Both the position numbers and the translations under genes were made by a program. The notes under the pieces are model-generated. The model did no database searches. It was not told the DNA's origin and saw only the letters and a program-made list of their open reading frames with translations. Positions 1 through 6,026 of a DNA stretch of 6,684 nt are shown one piece after another. This stretch comes from an uncultured bacterium (GTDB taxonomy: Bacteria > Planctomycetota > UBA1135 > UBA2386): NCBI GenBank assembly GCA_938003515.1, contig CALKYL010000410.1, positions 1 to 6,684 of the forward strand, in the 5' to 3' direction. The first letter of the stretch is position 1; the number at the start of each line of letters is the position of its first letter.

Positions 1-618
1 TGCAGCTTCCTCGTCACGCCGGTCGTCGATGCCACGCGCGCGTTCGGCAAGCTCGCGCCCGGCTCCGGGCGCTCGCTGACCGGGCCGCTAGGCCGGCCGT
101 TCCCGGCCGACGTCGACGACCCGGTGTGCGTCGCCGGCGGCGTCGGGCTGGCGCCGTTCCTGCTGCTGGCGCGCGCGCACGCGGCCGCCGGCCGCCGGCT
201 GCGGCTGTTGTTCGGCGGGCGCAACCGCGCGGCGCTCGCCGGCATCGACGACCTCGCGCCGCTCGCCGACGTGCACGCGTCCACCGACGACGGCAGCCAC
301 GGCTTCCGCGGCATGGTCACGGGGTTGCTCGAGCACCTGCTCGATCGCGGCGAGGTCGCGCCCGGCGCGACGGTGTTCTGCTGCGGCCCGGATCCGATGA
401 TGCACGCGGTCGCGGCGCTGTGCGAACGACGCGGCCTGCGCTGCTTCCTGAGCCTCGAGACCTACATGGCGTGCGGCTACGGCGTCTGCAACGGCTGCAC
501 CGTCGAGGTGCGCGGGCCCCGCTTCGCGGGCTGGCCGTATTCGCGCACGTGCATCGAGGGCCCGGTCTACGAGGCCTGCGAGCTCGCGGCGTTCGCCGAC
601 CCGGTCCCGCACGGCTGA
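1..618 (+). CDS. pyrK: Dihydroorotate dehydrogenase electron-transfer subunit, 5'-truncated by window edge
   Basis: This is the C-terminal 205 residues of a PyrK-type protein. In the known family it carries FAD and a [2Fe-2S] cluster and passes electrons from PyrD (dihydroorotate to orotate, pyrimidine synthesis, cytoplasm) to NAD+. Seen here, numbered from base 1: a GPLG turn (28-31), the nucleotide-binding strand and loop VAGGVGLAP (44-52), the CGP signature of the ferredoxin-reductase fold (128-130), and four cluster cysteines, C158, C163, C166 and C184, in the spacing C-x4-C-x2-C-x17-C. The closing TCIEGPVY segment is typical of PyrK. Family members are usually about 250-290 residues, so roughly 50-90 residues, including the first FAD-binding motif, lie left of the window. 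The frame is open from base 1; the GTG at 124 falls inside the NAD-binding strand and is not the start. pyrD could lie upstream, unseen. The alternative is another ferredoxin reductase with a C-terminal 2Fe-2S domain, but PyrK fits best. Confidence 0.87.
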   Translation, partial: CSFLVTPVVDATRAFGKLAPGSGRSLTGPLGRPFPADVDDPVCVAGGVGLAPFLLLARAHAAAGRRLRLLFGGRNRAALAGIDDLAPLADVHASTDDGSHGFRGMVTGLLEHLLDRGEVAPGATVFCCGPDPMMHAVAALCERRGLRCFLSLETYMACGYGVCNGCTVEVRGPRFAGWPYSRTCIEGPVYEACELAAFADPVPHG

Positions 619-626
619 CGGCGCGA

Positions 627-641
627 GAACCGCTCCGGTTC
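627..641. terminator. Small hairpin between convergent pyrK and DUF2237 genes
   Basis: GAACCG (627-632) and CGGTTC (636-641) form a perfect 6-bp stem with a 3-base loop, in the 37-base gap where two genes converge. A second, weaker pairing, CCCGG (644-648) with CCGGG (660-664), overlaps the DUF2237 stop codon. No T-run follows on either strand. A bidirectional terminator role is inferred from position only. Confidence 0.3.
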
Positions 642-655
642 GGCCCGGGGCTCGT

Positions 656-1033
656 TCAGCCGGGGATCGCGTGCTGCTGCAGCGCGGCCAGCGAGACGAA
701 CTCGAGCGTGCGCTCGTGCGTCGACTCGAGCACGACCCGCGGCGCCTTGCCCGCCTCCAACGCCTCGACCCAGCGCGCGGCGCACAGGCACCACCGGTCG
801 CCCGGCTTCAGCCCGGGGAAGTCGAACTCGGGACGCGGGGTCGACAGGTCGTTGCCCTGCTCCTTCGAGAACGCGAGGAACTCCGCGGTCAGCTCGGCGC
901 AGACGGTGTGCGCGCCGAGGTCCTCGTCGGTCGTGTTGCAGCAGCCGTCGCGGAAGAAGCCGGTGCGCGGGGCCGTGCTGCACGGCTTCAGCTCGGTGCC
1001 GAGCACGTTCTTGCCGGTCTGCGTCTTGTTCAT
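656..1033 (-). CDS. DUF2237 family protein, function unknown
   Basis: A 125-residue protein matching the DUF2237 family along its full length, which is the usual size. Family landmarks visible: NVLGTELKPCST (9-20), TGFFRDGCCNT (24-34), GAHTVC (40-45), EFLAFSKEQGNDLSTPRPEF (51-70), GLKPGDRWCLCAARW (74-88) and a C-terminal THERTLEFVSL stretch (105-115). The conserved cysteines C18, C31, C32, C45, C82 and C84 are all present, which suggests metal binding or redox chemistry, but no activity is established for the family to my knowledge. No signal peptide, so probably cytoplasmic. The ATG at 1033 fits the family N-terminus; no Shine-Dalgarno sequence precedes it. It is last of three minus-strand genes, 57 bases after its neighbour, and converges on pyrK. 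Nothing ties it functionally to either neighbour. Confidence 0.93.
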   Translation of the reverse strand: MNKTQTGKNVLGTELKPCSTAPRTGFFRDGCCNTTDEDLGAHTVCAELTAEFLAFSKEQGNDLSTPRPEFDFPGLKPGDRWCLCAARWVEALEAGKAPRVVLESTHERTLEFVSLAALQQHAIPG

Positions 1034-1063
1034 CGGTGGGTGGGCACGGGATCGCAGGGCGAC

Positions 1064-1094
1064 GCATCATAGATGCAGCCGCTCGCGTTGCTAC
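1064..1094 (-). promoter_or_regulatory. Possible promoter for the DUF2237 gene overlapping a small inverted repeat
   Basis: On the minus strand TATGAT (1071-1066) is one base from the -10 consensus and stands out as AT-rich in very GC-rich surroundings. The hexamer 17 bases further upstream (1094-1089, GTAGCA) matches only three of six -35 positions. The -10 lies inside the perfect inverted repeat GCATC-ATA-GATGC (1064-1076), which could be an operator half-site pair or a short hairpin. Transcription starting near 1059 would leave a leader of about 25 bases. The call rests on one good hexamer. Confidence 0.28.
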
Positions 1095-2965
1095 CAGGCC
1101 GGGGAGACGCTCGTGACGAGACCGCTGCGCACCGAGAATCGGGTGAAGCGCAACGCGCGTTCACCCCGTCGGCACGTCAGCACGTAGTCGCCCGGCGCGA
1201 GCAGGATCTCGTCCGCGAGCGAGCGCAGCGGCTCGATGCCCACGTCGAACGCGGGCAGCAGCGGCGCGATCTCGAACCCGAGATCGGCCGGCGGCTCCGC
1301 GGCGAGCGACGCGAAGCGCACGCGGCCCGGCGCCGGGAGCGCGACGTCGCCGAGGTCGACGTCGGCCCGACCGTCGAACCAGTGGCGGCCGAGCGGCACG
1401 TGGCCGCAGCCGGGCCGCGTGAGCGCGACGTCGAGGTGGCCGGGCGGCACGTCGGCGAGTCGCCACGGAGGCGCGGCGGCCGCCGCTGCGTCACCGGCCG
1501 GCGGCTTCGGGGCCTCGACGGCGACGCCGATGCCGGTCGCGAGCTGGCGCGCGAGCACCTGCACGCCGGCGAGGTCGATCCCGTCCGGAGCGCGCGGCGC
1601 GAGCCGCAGCGCCCGGTCGGCGTCGGGGTCGTGCACCAGCACCACCTCGCCCGCGTCGGCGATCACGCCGGGTTCGTGCGCGATCGGCAGCCGGCCGTCG
1701 CCCCACGCGAGCAGCATGCCGGGGCCCGGCGGCAGGTTGGCGAGCACGAAGCGCCCGTCGTCGCCGGTCGTGGTCGCGTCGGCCCAGGTGCCGTCCGCCG
1801 CGTGCCACTCGATCTGGGCGCCGCCGATCGCGGCGCCGTCGGGTCGGCGCAGCACGCCGCGCACGCACCGCTCCTGGCGCAGCTGCAGCGAGACGTGCGA
1901 CGTTCCCTCGCCGACGCGCACGGTCGTCTGCGCGAGGCCCTCGGGGCCGCCGCCGGCGCGCACCTGCAGCTCGTTCGGCACGAGCCTCGCGAAGGTGAAA
2001 CGGCCGTCGGCGTCGGTCACGGCGCGGTCGAGCGGCTGTGGACTCGCGCCGAACAGCGCGACCGGGACGTGCGCCGTCGGCGCGCCGTCCTCCCCGTAGA
2101 CGACACCTTCGAGGCCGGCCGTGTCGGCGGCGGCGTCGGCATCGGCGTCGGCGTCCCGCGACGGCGGCTCGAACCCGTGCACGCGCAGCGACAGCGTGCT
2201 GCCGCGCACGCCGAGCTTGCCGAAGTCGAGCACGACGTCGTCGAACGACACGATGGAACTGCCGACGGCCAGCTCGGTCGGGGCCTCGTCGAGCGTGCTC
2301 GCAGGAGCGCGCAGCCGGACGATCCCCTGTTCGGCGAACACGGCGTGCGGGTGCAGGCCCGGCTGCAGCATGCGCGACGGCCGTGAGGCCCGGATGACGC
2401 ACGACCCGCTGCCTTCCACGCTGGCGACCAGCACCACGCTCTGCCACGCGACCGCCTGCAGAGGACCGCGCTGCAGCATCGTGATGCGCGCCGGGCGGCC
2501 GTGCGCGACGGGCACGAGGCGCCGGTGTCCGCGCGGATCGCGGACGTCGACGTCGACGCGCGGCCGCCGCGCTGCCCAGCGCACGACGACGCGGCCGTCG
2601 GCGTCCGTCGCCGCGGTCGTTCGGCGCAGCTCGCCGCCGGCCGGAGCCAGCTCCGGCGTGTAGCCCTCGACGGGCACGCCGAACTCGTCGCGCACGGTGA
2701 TCTCGAGCGCGAGTTCGTACGGATGGGCGAGCCACGGAGCCGGCTCCGGGCCGTCGACCGAGGCCGCGGTGCGCTGCGGCGGCGCGTGCGCTCGTAGGTC
2801 TGGGTGTCTGGTCGAGGCGTCTCCGCGGCCCCGTGCTCCGGTGGGCGTGGTCCGCACGGCGCTCGGCGGCGCCGAGGCGCCGCCGGCGTGCATCGCCAGC
2901 CAGGCCAGGAGCCCGACCGCGCAGATCGCGGCGGCGGCGTATGCGGTCTTCGGAGAGGGGGTCAC
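1091..2965 (-). CDS. Exported carboxypeptidase-regulatory-like domain protein
   Basis: A 624-residue protein with a hydrophobic signal or anchor segment at about 9-27 and a low-complexity spacer to about 80, so it is probably exported or anchored outside the inner membrane. The body consists of beta-sandwich modules like the carboxypeptidase D regulatory / Cna-B type. Each has a G-x-V-x-D-x-x-G-x-P opening and a D-x-D/D-D-G-R-F turn: about 87-160 (DADGR at 121-125), 285-340 (DADGRF at 318-323) and 368-430 (GDDGRF at 401-406). A probable degenerate module (WRLADVPPGHLDVAL, 501-515) follows. An Asp-Ala stretch (271-281) links two halves. No enzyme motif, LPXTG signal or C-terminal anchor is visible; it ends SPAW. 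The start is GTG at 2965, chosen because it immediately precedes the signal segment; the ATG that overlaps the sulfatase stop (TAATG, 3005-3001) is in another frame and closes after 13 codons. Such proteins are common in Planctomycetota with unknown roles, perhaps adhesion or polysaccharide binding. Confidence 0.86.
   Translation of the reverse strand: MTPSPKTAYAAAAICAVGLLAWLAMHAGGASAPPSAVRTTPTGARGRGDASTRHPDLRAHAPPQRTAASVDGPEPAPWLAHPYELALEITVRDEFGVPVEGYTPELAPAGGELRRTTAATDADGRVVVRWAARRPRVDVDVRDPRGHRRLVPVAHGRPARITMLQRGPLQAVAWQSVVLVASVEGSGSCVIRASRPSRMLQPGLHPHAVFAEQGIVRLRAPASTLDEAPTELAVGSSIVSFDDVVLDFGKLGVRGSTLSLRVHGFEPPSRDADADADAAADTAGLEGVVYGEDGAPTAHVPVALFGASPQPLDRAVTDADGRFTFARLVPNELQVRAGGGPEGLAQTTVRVGEGTSHVSLQLRQERCVRGVLRRPDGAAIGGAQIEWHAADGTWADATTTGDDGRFVLANLPPGPGMLLAWGDGRLPIAHEPGVIADAGEVVLVHDPDADRALRLAPRAPDGIDLAGVQVLARQLATGIGVAVEAPKPPAGDAAAAAAPPWRLADVPPGHLDVALTRPGCGHVPLGRHWFDGRADVDLGDVALPAPGRVRFASLAAEPPADLGFEIAPLLPAFDVGIEPLRSLADEILLAPGDYVLTCRRGERALRFTRFSVRSGLVTSVSPAW
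2123..2155 (-). repeat. Asp-Ala codon microrepeat
   Basis: Repeated GCCGAC-like hexamers encode DADADADAAAD (residues 271-281 of the protein at 1091-2965). The repeat stays in frame and falls at the boundary between the unmodelled region and the first clear regulatory-like module, so it reads as a flexible acidic linker. Length variation between strains by slippage would be plausible. Confidence 0.7.
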
Positions 2966-3002
2966 GGGTCCGAGCCGGTCCGAGGACGGTCGCCGCGGTG
3001 CA

Positions 3003-4553
3003 TTACTTCCGGTCGATCGCGCGCAGCGGGAACGTCGCCGACGGCACGTGCTCGCGTTCGAGGATCGCGGCCAGCTGCCGGACCCTGGCCCCGCGTTCCG
3101 TTGCCAGGTCGTTCGCCTCGGCCGGGTCCGCGGCCAGGTCGTACAGCTCGGTCTGCGGCTCGCGGTGCAGGTTCTTCTTCACGAGCTTGTCGTCGCCGAC
3201 CCAGACCGCCTGCCAGCCGCCGTAGCCGGCGAACTCGCGGTAGAGGAACGGCCGGGGCTCCTGCTCGCCGCCGCGCAGCGTCGCGCCGAACGCGATGCCG
3301 TCGCCGCCGGCGGGCGCGTCGGCCGCGCACATTTCGGCGAGCGTCGGCAGCCAGTCCTCGAAGCCGGTGACGCGGTCGCTCGCGCTGCCGGCGGGCACGA
3401 CGCCCGGCCAGCGCACGATCGCCGGCACGCGCACGCCGCCCTCGTAGAGCGAGCCCTTGCGGCCGCGCAGCTCGCCACACGAGCGGAAGAAGTCGACGTC
3501 GGTGCCGCCGACCGGGCTGTGCGTGGCGCCGTTGTCCGAGGTGAACACGACGATCGTGTCGTCCCGCAGGTCGAACTCGTCGAGCAGGTCGAGCAGTTCG
3601 CCCACCGAGCGATCGAGCCGTGAGATCATCGCCGCGTAGGCTGTGCGCGGCGTGCGATGCGGCGTGTAGCCGTTGCCGCCGACGTACGGCGTCTCCTCGA
3701 ACCGGCCCGCGTATGCGGCGACTTCGGCCTCGGGCACGTGCAGCGCGAGGTGCGGGATCACCGACGGGTAGTACAGGAAGAACGGGCCGTCGGCGTGCTC
3801 GCGCAGGAAGGACTTCGCGGCCGCCAGGATGCGGTCCGGGGCGTAGTCGCTGCCGACGAAGCGCGCGTAGCTCTTCGGGTCGTCGGGGTCGGCGCCGGCG
3901 GCCAGCTTGCCGTGGCCGGGGACCGGCGGATCGTTCGCGAGCGGGATGCGACGATCGTCGTCCCACAGGTAGTCCGGCCAGTAGCTGTGCGCGTGGCGCT
4001 GGCAGTTGTAGCCGAAGAAGCGGTCGAAGCCGCGCCGCAGCGGGTCGCCGCTCGAGCCGGGCGGGCCGAGGCCCCACTTGCCGAACGCGCCCGTCGCGTA
4101 GCCGGCGTTCCGCAGCGCCTCGCCGAGCATCGGCTCGCCCGGCGGCAGCGGCCACTGTCCCTCGGGCTCGTGCTCCTTGTTGTCGCGCACCGCGGCGTGG
4201 CCCGGGTGGCGGCCGGTCATCAACACGCAGCGCGACGGCGCGCACACCGGCGAGCCGGCGTAGTGGCGCAACAGCCGCATGCCCTCGGCGGCGAGCCGGT
4301 CGAGCCGCGGCGTCGCGATCTTGTCCTGGCCGAAGCAGCCGAGTTCGCCGTAGCCGAGGTCGTCGGCCAGCACGAACACCACGTTGGGCGGCCGCCGCGT
4401 CTCGCCGCGACCGACGCTGCCGGCCAGGAAGCCCGCGCCGGCGCGGCGCGCGCGTTCGCTCTCGCGCGAGGGCCGCGGCGGCTCGCCGCCGGGATCCTGC
4501 GCGGGCGTCGGGGACGAGGCGAGGACCAGCGCGGCGAGGAGCACGGAGAACAT
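3003..4553 (-). CDS. Secreted sulfatase, formylglycine-dependent (Cys type)
   Basis: A 516-residue alkaline-phosphatase-fold sulfatase that would hydrolyse sulfate esters, most plausibly on a sulfated polysaccharide or aryl sulfate outside the cytoplasm. Seen: a signal peptide (about 1-18, ending near PAQ), calcium-binding Asp pair D64-D65 in NVVFVLADDLGYGELG, the modification site C104-A-P-S-R108 followed by LMTGR, K159 in GKWGLG, H268 in IPHLALH, D340-N341 in FTSDNGA, and K366 in GRKGSLYEGGVRVP. All expected catalytic positions are present. The cysteine-type site needs a formylglycine-generating enzyme, which is not in the window. ATG at 4553 is chosen because the signal peptide begins there; the frame stays open for 195 more codons upstream but runs antisense through the next gene. 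A 34-residue Arg-rich spacer (23-56) before the core is longer than usual. It is first of three minus-strand genes. Substrate cannot be told from sequence alone. Confidence 0.95.
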   Translation of the reverse strand: MFSVLLAALVLASSPTPAQDPGGEPPRPSRESERARRAGAGFLAGSVGRGETRRPPNVVFVLADDLGYGELGCFGQDKIATPRLDRLAAEGMRLLRHYAGSPVCAPSRCVLMTGRHPGHAAVRDNKEHEPEGQWPLPPGEPMLGEALRNAGYATGAFGKWGLGPPGSSGDPLRRGFDRFFGYNCQRHAHSYWPDYLWDDDRRIPLANDPPVPGHGKLAAGADPDDPKSYARFVGSDYAPDRILAAAKSFLREHADGPFFLYYPSVIPHLALHVPEAEVAAYAGRFEETPYVGGNGYTPHRTPRTAYAAMISRLDRSVGELLDLLDEFDLRDDTIVVFTSDNGATHSPVGGTDVDFFRSCGELRGRKGSLYEGGVRVPAIVRWPGVVPAGSASDRVTGFEDWLPTLAEMCAADAPAGGDGIAFGATLRGGEQEPRPFLYREFAGYGGWQAVWVGDDKLVKKNLHREPQTELYDLAADPAEANDLATERGARVRQLAAILEREHVPSATFPLRAIDRK

Positions 4554-4671
4554 CGGTCTCAGAATAGCGCCGTCTCGTTCCGATACGGCGCCGTCGAGCC
4601 GCGCGATGCAGGAGCCGAAAGGGGCGGCGGCCGCCACCGCCGAAGCCGAGACTCCAGACGGGAACGTATCG
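4554..4671. promoter_or_regulatory. Divergent intergenic region with palindromes and a direct repeat
   Basis: These 118 bases separate the sulfatase start from the membrane-protein start and should hold both promoters. Visible: the direct repeat GCGCCGTC at 4567-4574 and 4588-4595, offset by 21 bases or two helical turns; the palindrome ACGGCGCCGT (4585-4594) overlapping the second copy; and the palindrome GGCGGCCGCC (4626-4635). On the minus strand TATTCT (4566-4561) could be a -10 element, but it lies so near the ATG that the leader would be almost absent, and no good -35 is seen. No clear plus-strand promoter was found. If the plus gene starts at 4606 instead, the region shrinks to 52 bases. 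Confidence 0.35.
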
Positions 4672-5502
4672 ATGGACGACACTCCGACTCCGGCTCCGCA
4701 ACAGCCGTCTCCTGCTCCTTGTACCTCCGCGGCGACGCCCGCTCCTTCGGGCCCTCCTGCGGGTCCTCCGCCGCCGCTGGTGCCGCCGGCGAGGCCGCTG
4801 CGGCGCCATGCCCGCCGCTCGCGCGGGCCGGTGCGCGTGGCGACGCTCGCCGGTGCGGCGCTGGCCGTCGGGTTCCTGCTGATGGAGCTCGCGGTGCCTC
4901 GCTTCGGCCCGTGCTGCCGGCTGAACGCCAACGAGTCGACGGCGATCGCGACGCTCAAGAACCTCTCGTCGGCGCAATCGCAGCTGCAGGCATCGGGAGC
5001 GCTGGACTGCGACGAGGACGGCACGGGTGAATACGGCTTCTTCGCCGAGCTCGCCGGCGCGGTGCCGATGCGCGCGACGCGCGGTCCGCGCGCCGGCGCG
5101 CGGCTCGAGCCGCCGGTGATGTCGCGCGCGTTCGGCACGGTCGTGCACGGCTGCGTGCGGCGCAGTGGCTACGTGTTCCAGCTCTGCCTGCGCTCCGTCG
5201 ACGGCGGCTGGGTGCCCGAGGCGCCGTGCGGCGGCGGGATCGACGCGAGCGTCGACGTCGACCGCGCCGAGCGCGAGTGGATCTGCTACGCGTGGCCGAT
5301 CGAGCACGGCCGCACGGGCCGGCGCGCGTTCGTGATCACGCACGGCGGCGACGTGCTCGCGTGCAACATGGCGAGCGAACTCTACAGCGGCCGCTTCGGA
5401 CCGCCGCTCGGCGTCGCGGCGTTCACCGTCGGGGCCGCGGGTTGGACGCTCGCGGTCAACACGACCGACCTGCGCGGCAACGTCTGGGTGGTCGTCAGCT
5501 GA
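4672..5502 (+). CDS. Pilin-like single-pass membrane protein with Pro/Ala-rich N-terminal tail
   Basis: A 276-residue protein of unknown function. Order: a Pro/Ala-rich tail (1-40), a basic stretch RPLRRHARRSR (41-51), one membrane helix (about 54-75), then an external domain. The helix runs into NESTAIATLKNLSSAQSQLQ (87-106), which resembles the amphipathic helix after the membrane segment of type IV pilin/pseudopilin-like proteins; from memory, pilin-like proteins of some Planctomycetota share this and the following EYGFFAELAG (120-129). D112-x-D-x-D-G-x-G-E (112-120) looks like a calcium-binding loop. The segments GYVFQLCL (166-173) and WICYAWPIEHGRTGRRAFVI (203-222) recall DUF2950-type sequences. 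Eight external cysteines (81, 82, 113, 161, 172, 186, 205, 231) suggest disulfides. No prepilin-peptidase site is evident. ATG at 4672 is preferred because it leaves room for divergent promoters and follows a GGGAA; the in-frame ATG at 4606 would add 22 residues. Confidence 0.8.
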   Translation: MDDTPTPAPQQPSPAPCTSAATPAPSGPPAGPPPPLVPPARPLRRHARRSRGPVRVATLAGAALAVGFLLMELAVPRFGPCCRLNANESTAIATLKNLSSAQSQLQASGALDCDEDGTGEYGFFAELAGAVPMRATRGPRAGARLEPPVMSRAFGTVVHGCVRRSGYVFQLCLRSVDGGWVPEAPCGGGIDASVDVDRAEREWICYAWPIEHGRTGRRAFVITHGGDVLACNMASELYSGRFGPPLGVAAFTVGAAGWTLAVNTTDLRGNVWVVVS

Positions 5503-5516
5503 TCGGCGGCGCGGGG

Positions 5517-5544
5517 GCGCGGCCGGTACAAGGCACCGGCCCGC
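5517..5544 (+). terminator. Terminator-like hairpin after the pilin-like gene
   Basis: GGCCGGT (5521-5527) pairs perfectly with ACCGGCC (5535-5541) around a 7-base loop. With C5520 bulged out, GCG (5517-5519) pairs with CGC (5542-5544), giving a 10-bp stem that begins 15 bases after the stop codon. No T-run follows, so it is either a U-poor terminator, as is common at high GC, or a transcript-end stabiliser. Confidence 0.5.
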
Positions 5545-5639
5545 TCACGCATCAGGTCTGCCTTCGGCATCGGCGCCGGCCGCCGCGTCTTCCCTGCACG
5601 GTTCCCTGTCGGTGCGGCCGGGCGCGCTCGTCGCGGTGA

Positions 5640-5702
5640 GCGGGCCGGGGTCGGGACGATGCCCGCGTGGTTCAGCCCGAGACGAGCCGAATCCGCGCGG
5701 GC
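5640..5702 (+). other. Two mutually exclusive hairpins, possible structured RNA
   Basis: GCCCGCG (5661-5667) pairs perfectly with CGCGGGC (5696-5702). The stem continues inward through a T-G wobble (5668/5695), GG/CC (5669-5670 with 5693-5694), a bulged T5692, and TTC/GAA (5671-5673 with 5689-5691). That makes about 13 pairs around a 15-base loop. The same GCCCGC can instead pair with GCGGGC at 5640-5645 around a 15-base loop. Alternative pairing of one strand segment is the layout of an attenuator or switch, but GC-rich DNA makes such pairings common. The role is unknown. Confidence 0.3.
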
Positions 5703-5764
5703 TCACTTCGGTCCGGCGGACTGTCTTCCATCGGAATCCTCGTGGCACCGTTTCGGGAATCGCA

Positions 5765-5784
5765 TCGGGCCGCGCGCGGCCCGA
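5765..5784. repeat. Perfect 20-bp palindrome
   Basis: TCGGGCCGCGCGCGGCCCGA reads the same on both strands over all 20 bases. As RNA it would fold to an 8-bp stem with a CGCG loop. It lies about 180 bases before the TRL promoter candidate, in the non-coding gap. It could be a protein-binding site for a symmetric dimer or a U-less terminator; the presence of the palindrome is certain, its role is not. Confidence 0.6.
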
Positions 5785-5964
5785 CGTCTGACCAGAACCG
5801 TACGCACCCGGGCACGCGCGACAAGCCCGTGTGACACCGAATCACGGCCGCAACCTCCGTGCCCTGTCGATGGCGCCGTGCCTCGTCAGGGCGGGCGCAG
5901 CACGAGCGAACGCGAAGCAGCCGCCGGGGCTCCGCGCCGATCGCGTGCGCCGTAGGGCGGACGC

Positions 5965-5993
5965 GTGGCAACCGGCCGCGTGCTCGCTATCCT
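5965..5993 (+). promoter_or_regulatory. Candidate promoter of the TRL gene pair
   Basis: GTGGCA (5965-5970) and TATCCT (5988-5993) each match four of six bases of the -35 and -10 consensus and stand exactly 17 bases apart. A start near 6000 would give a leader of about 30 bases that carries the Shine-Dalgarno sequence of the first gene. Two 4/6 boxes are modest evidence; the correct spacing and position raise it. Confidence 0.37.
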
Positions 5994-6020
5994 CCGCGGC
6001 CCGTCCATGAGGACCATCGA

Positions 6021-6026
6021 AAGGAG
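6021..6026 (+). promoter_or_regulatory. Shine-Dalgarno sequence fixing the first TRL start
   Basis: AAGGAG ends four bases before ATG at 6031. It decides between that ATG and the in-frame ATG at 6007, which has no such signal. It is the only strong ribosome binding site seen in the window, which suggests this gene is translated more heavily than its neighbours. Confidence 0.75.

Larger units (their letters stand above)
5545..5964. other. Non-coding gap, no convincing gene
   Basis: About 420 bases without a supportable gene. Frames of 60-100 codons are open on both strands, but their translations are Arg/Pro/Ser-rich with no recognisable motif, signal sequence or ribosome binding site, and their start codons do not follow any leader signal. 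No tRNA or rRNA was found on either strand. The stretch does hold inverted repeats, listed separately, and is less uniformly GC-rich than the genes, with words such as GGAATC and CATCGG recurring. Confidence 0.6.

Noticed and set aside
126..1187. Plus-strand 353-codon frame spanning pyrK and the DUF2237 gene
   Set aside because: It crosses two well-supported genes in the wrong frame and is Arg-rich with no recognisable domain.
1073..2386. Plus-strand 437-codon frame opposite the regulatory-like protein
   Set aside because: Composition is typical of the complement of a high-GC gene (His/Arg/Gly/Val rich); the minus-strand protein has a signal segment and repeated domains.
4554..5138. Upstream extension of the sulfatase by 195 codons
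   Set aside because: The extension is antisense to the pilin-like gene, lacks domains, and would bury the clear signal peptide that begins at 4553.
2962..5343. Minus-strand open frame of 793 codons across the sulfatase and the pilin-like gene
   Set aside because: Its translation is a monotonous Arg/Ala-rich sequence without motifs; it shadows the sulfatase, whose catalytic motifs are intact in another frame.
5600..5695. Possible cobalamin riboswitch (CAGCCCGAGACGAGCC resembles the B12 box on the plus strand; AGGGAACCG and GGCAGACCTG on the minus strand)
   Set aside because: The conserved core GGGAA-n-C-n-GGTG followed by CCCGC-n-ACTG is absent in the right order and spacing on either strand, and no B12-related gene follows.
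5659..5971. Small frames of about 98 codons on both strands in the gap
   Set aside because: No ribosome binding site, no recognisable protein features, and both strands are equally open, as expected by chance at this GC content.
5966..5983. Sigma-54 promoter (TGGCA ... TGC) before the TRL pair
   Set aside because: The GG and GC dinucleotides are three bases too far apart for the strict -24/-12 spacing.
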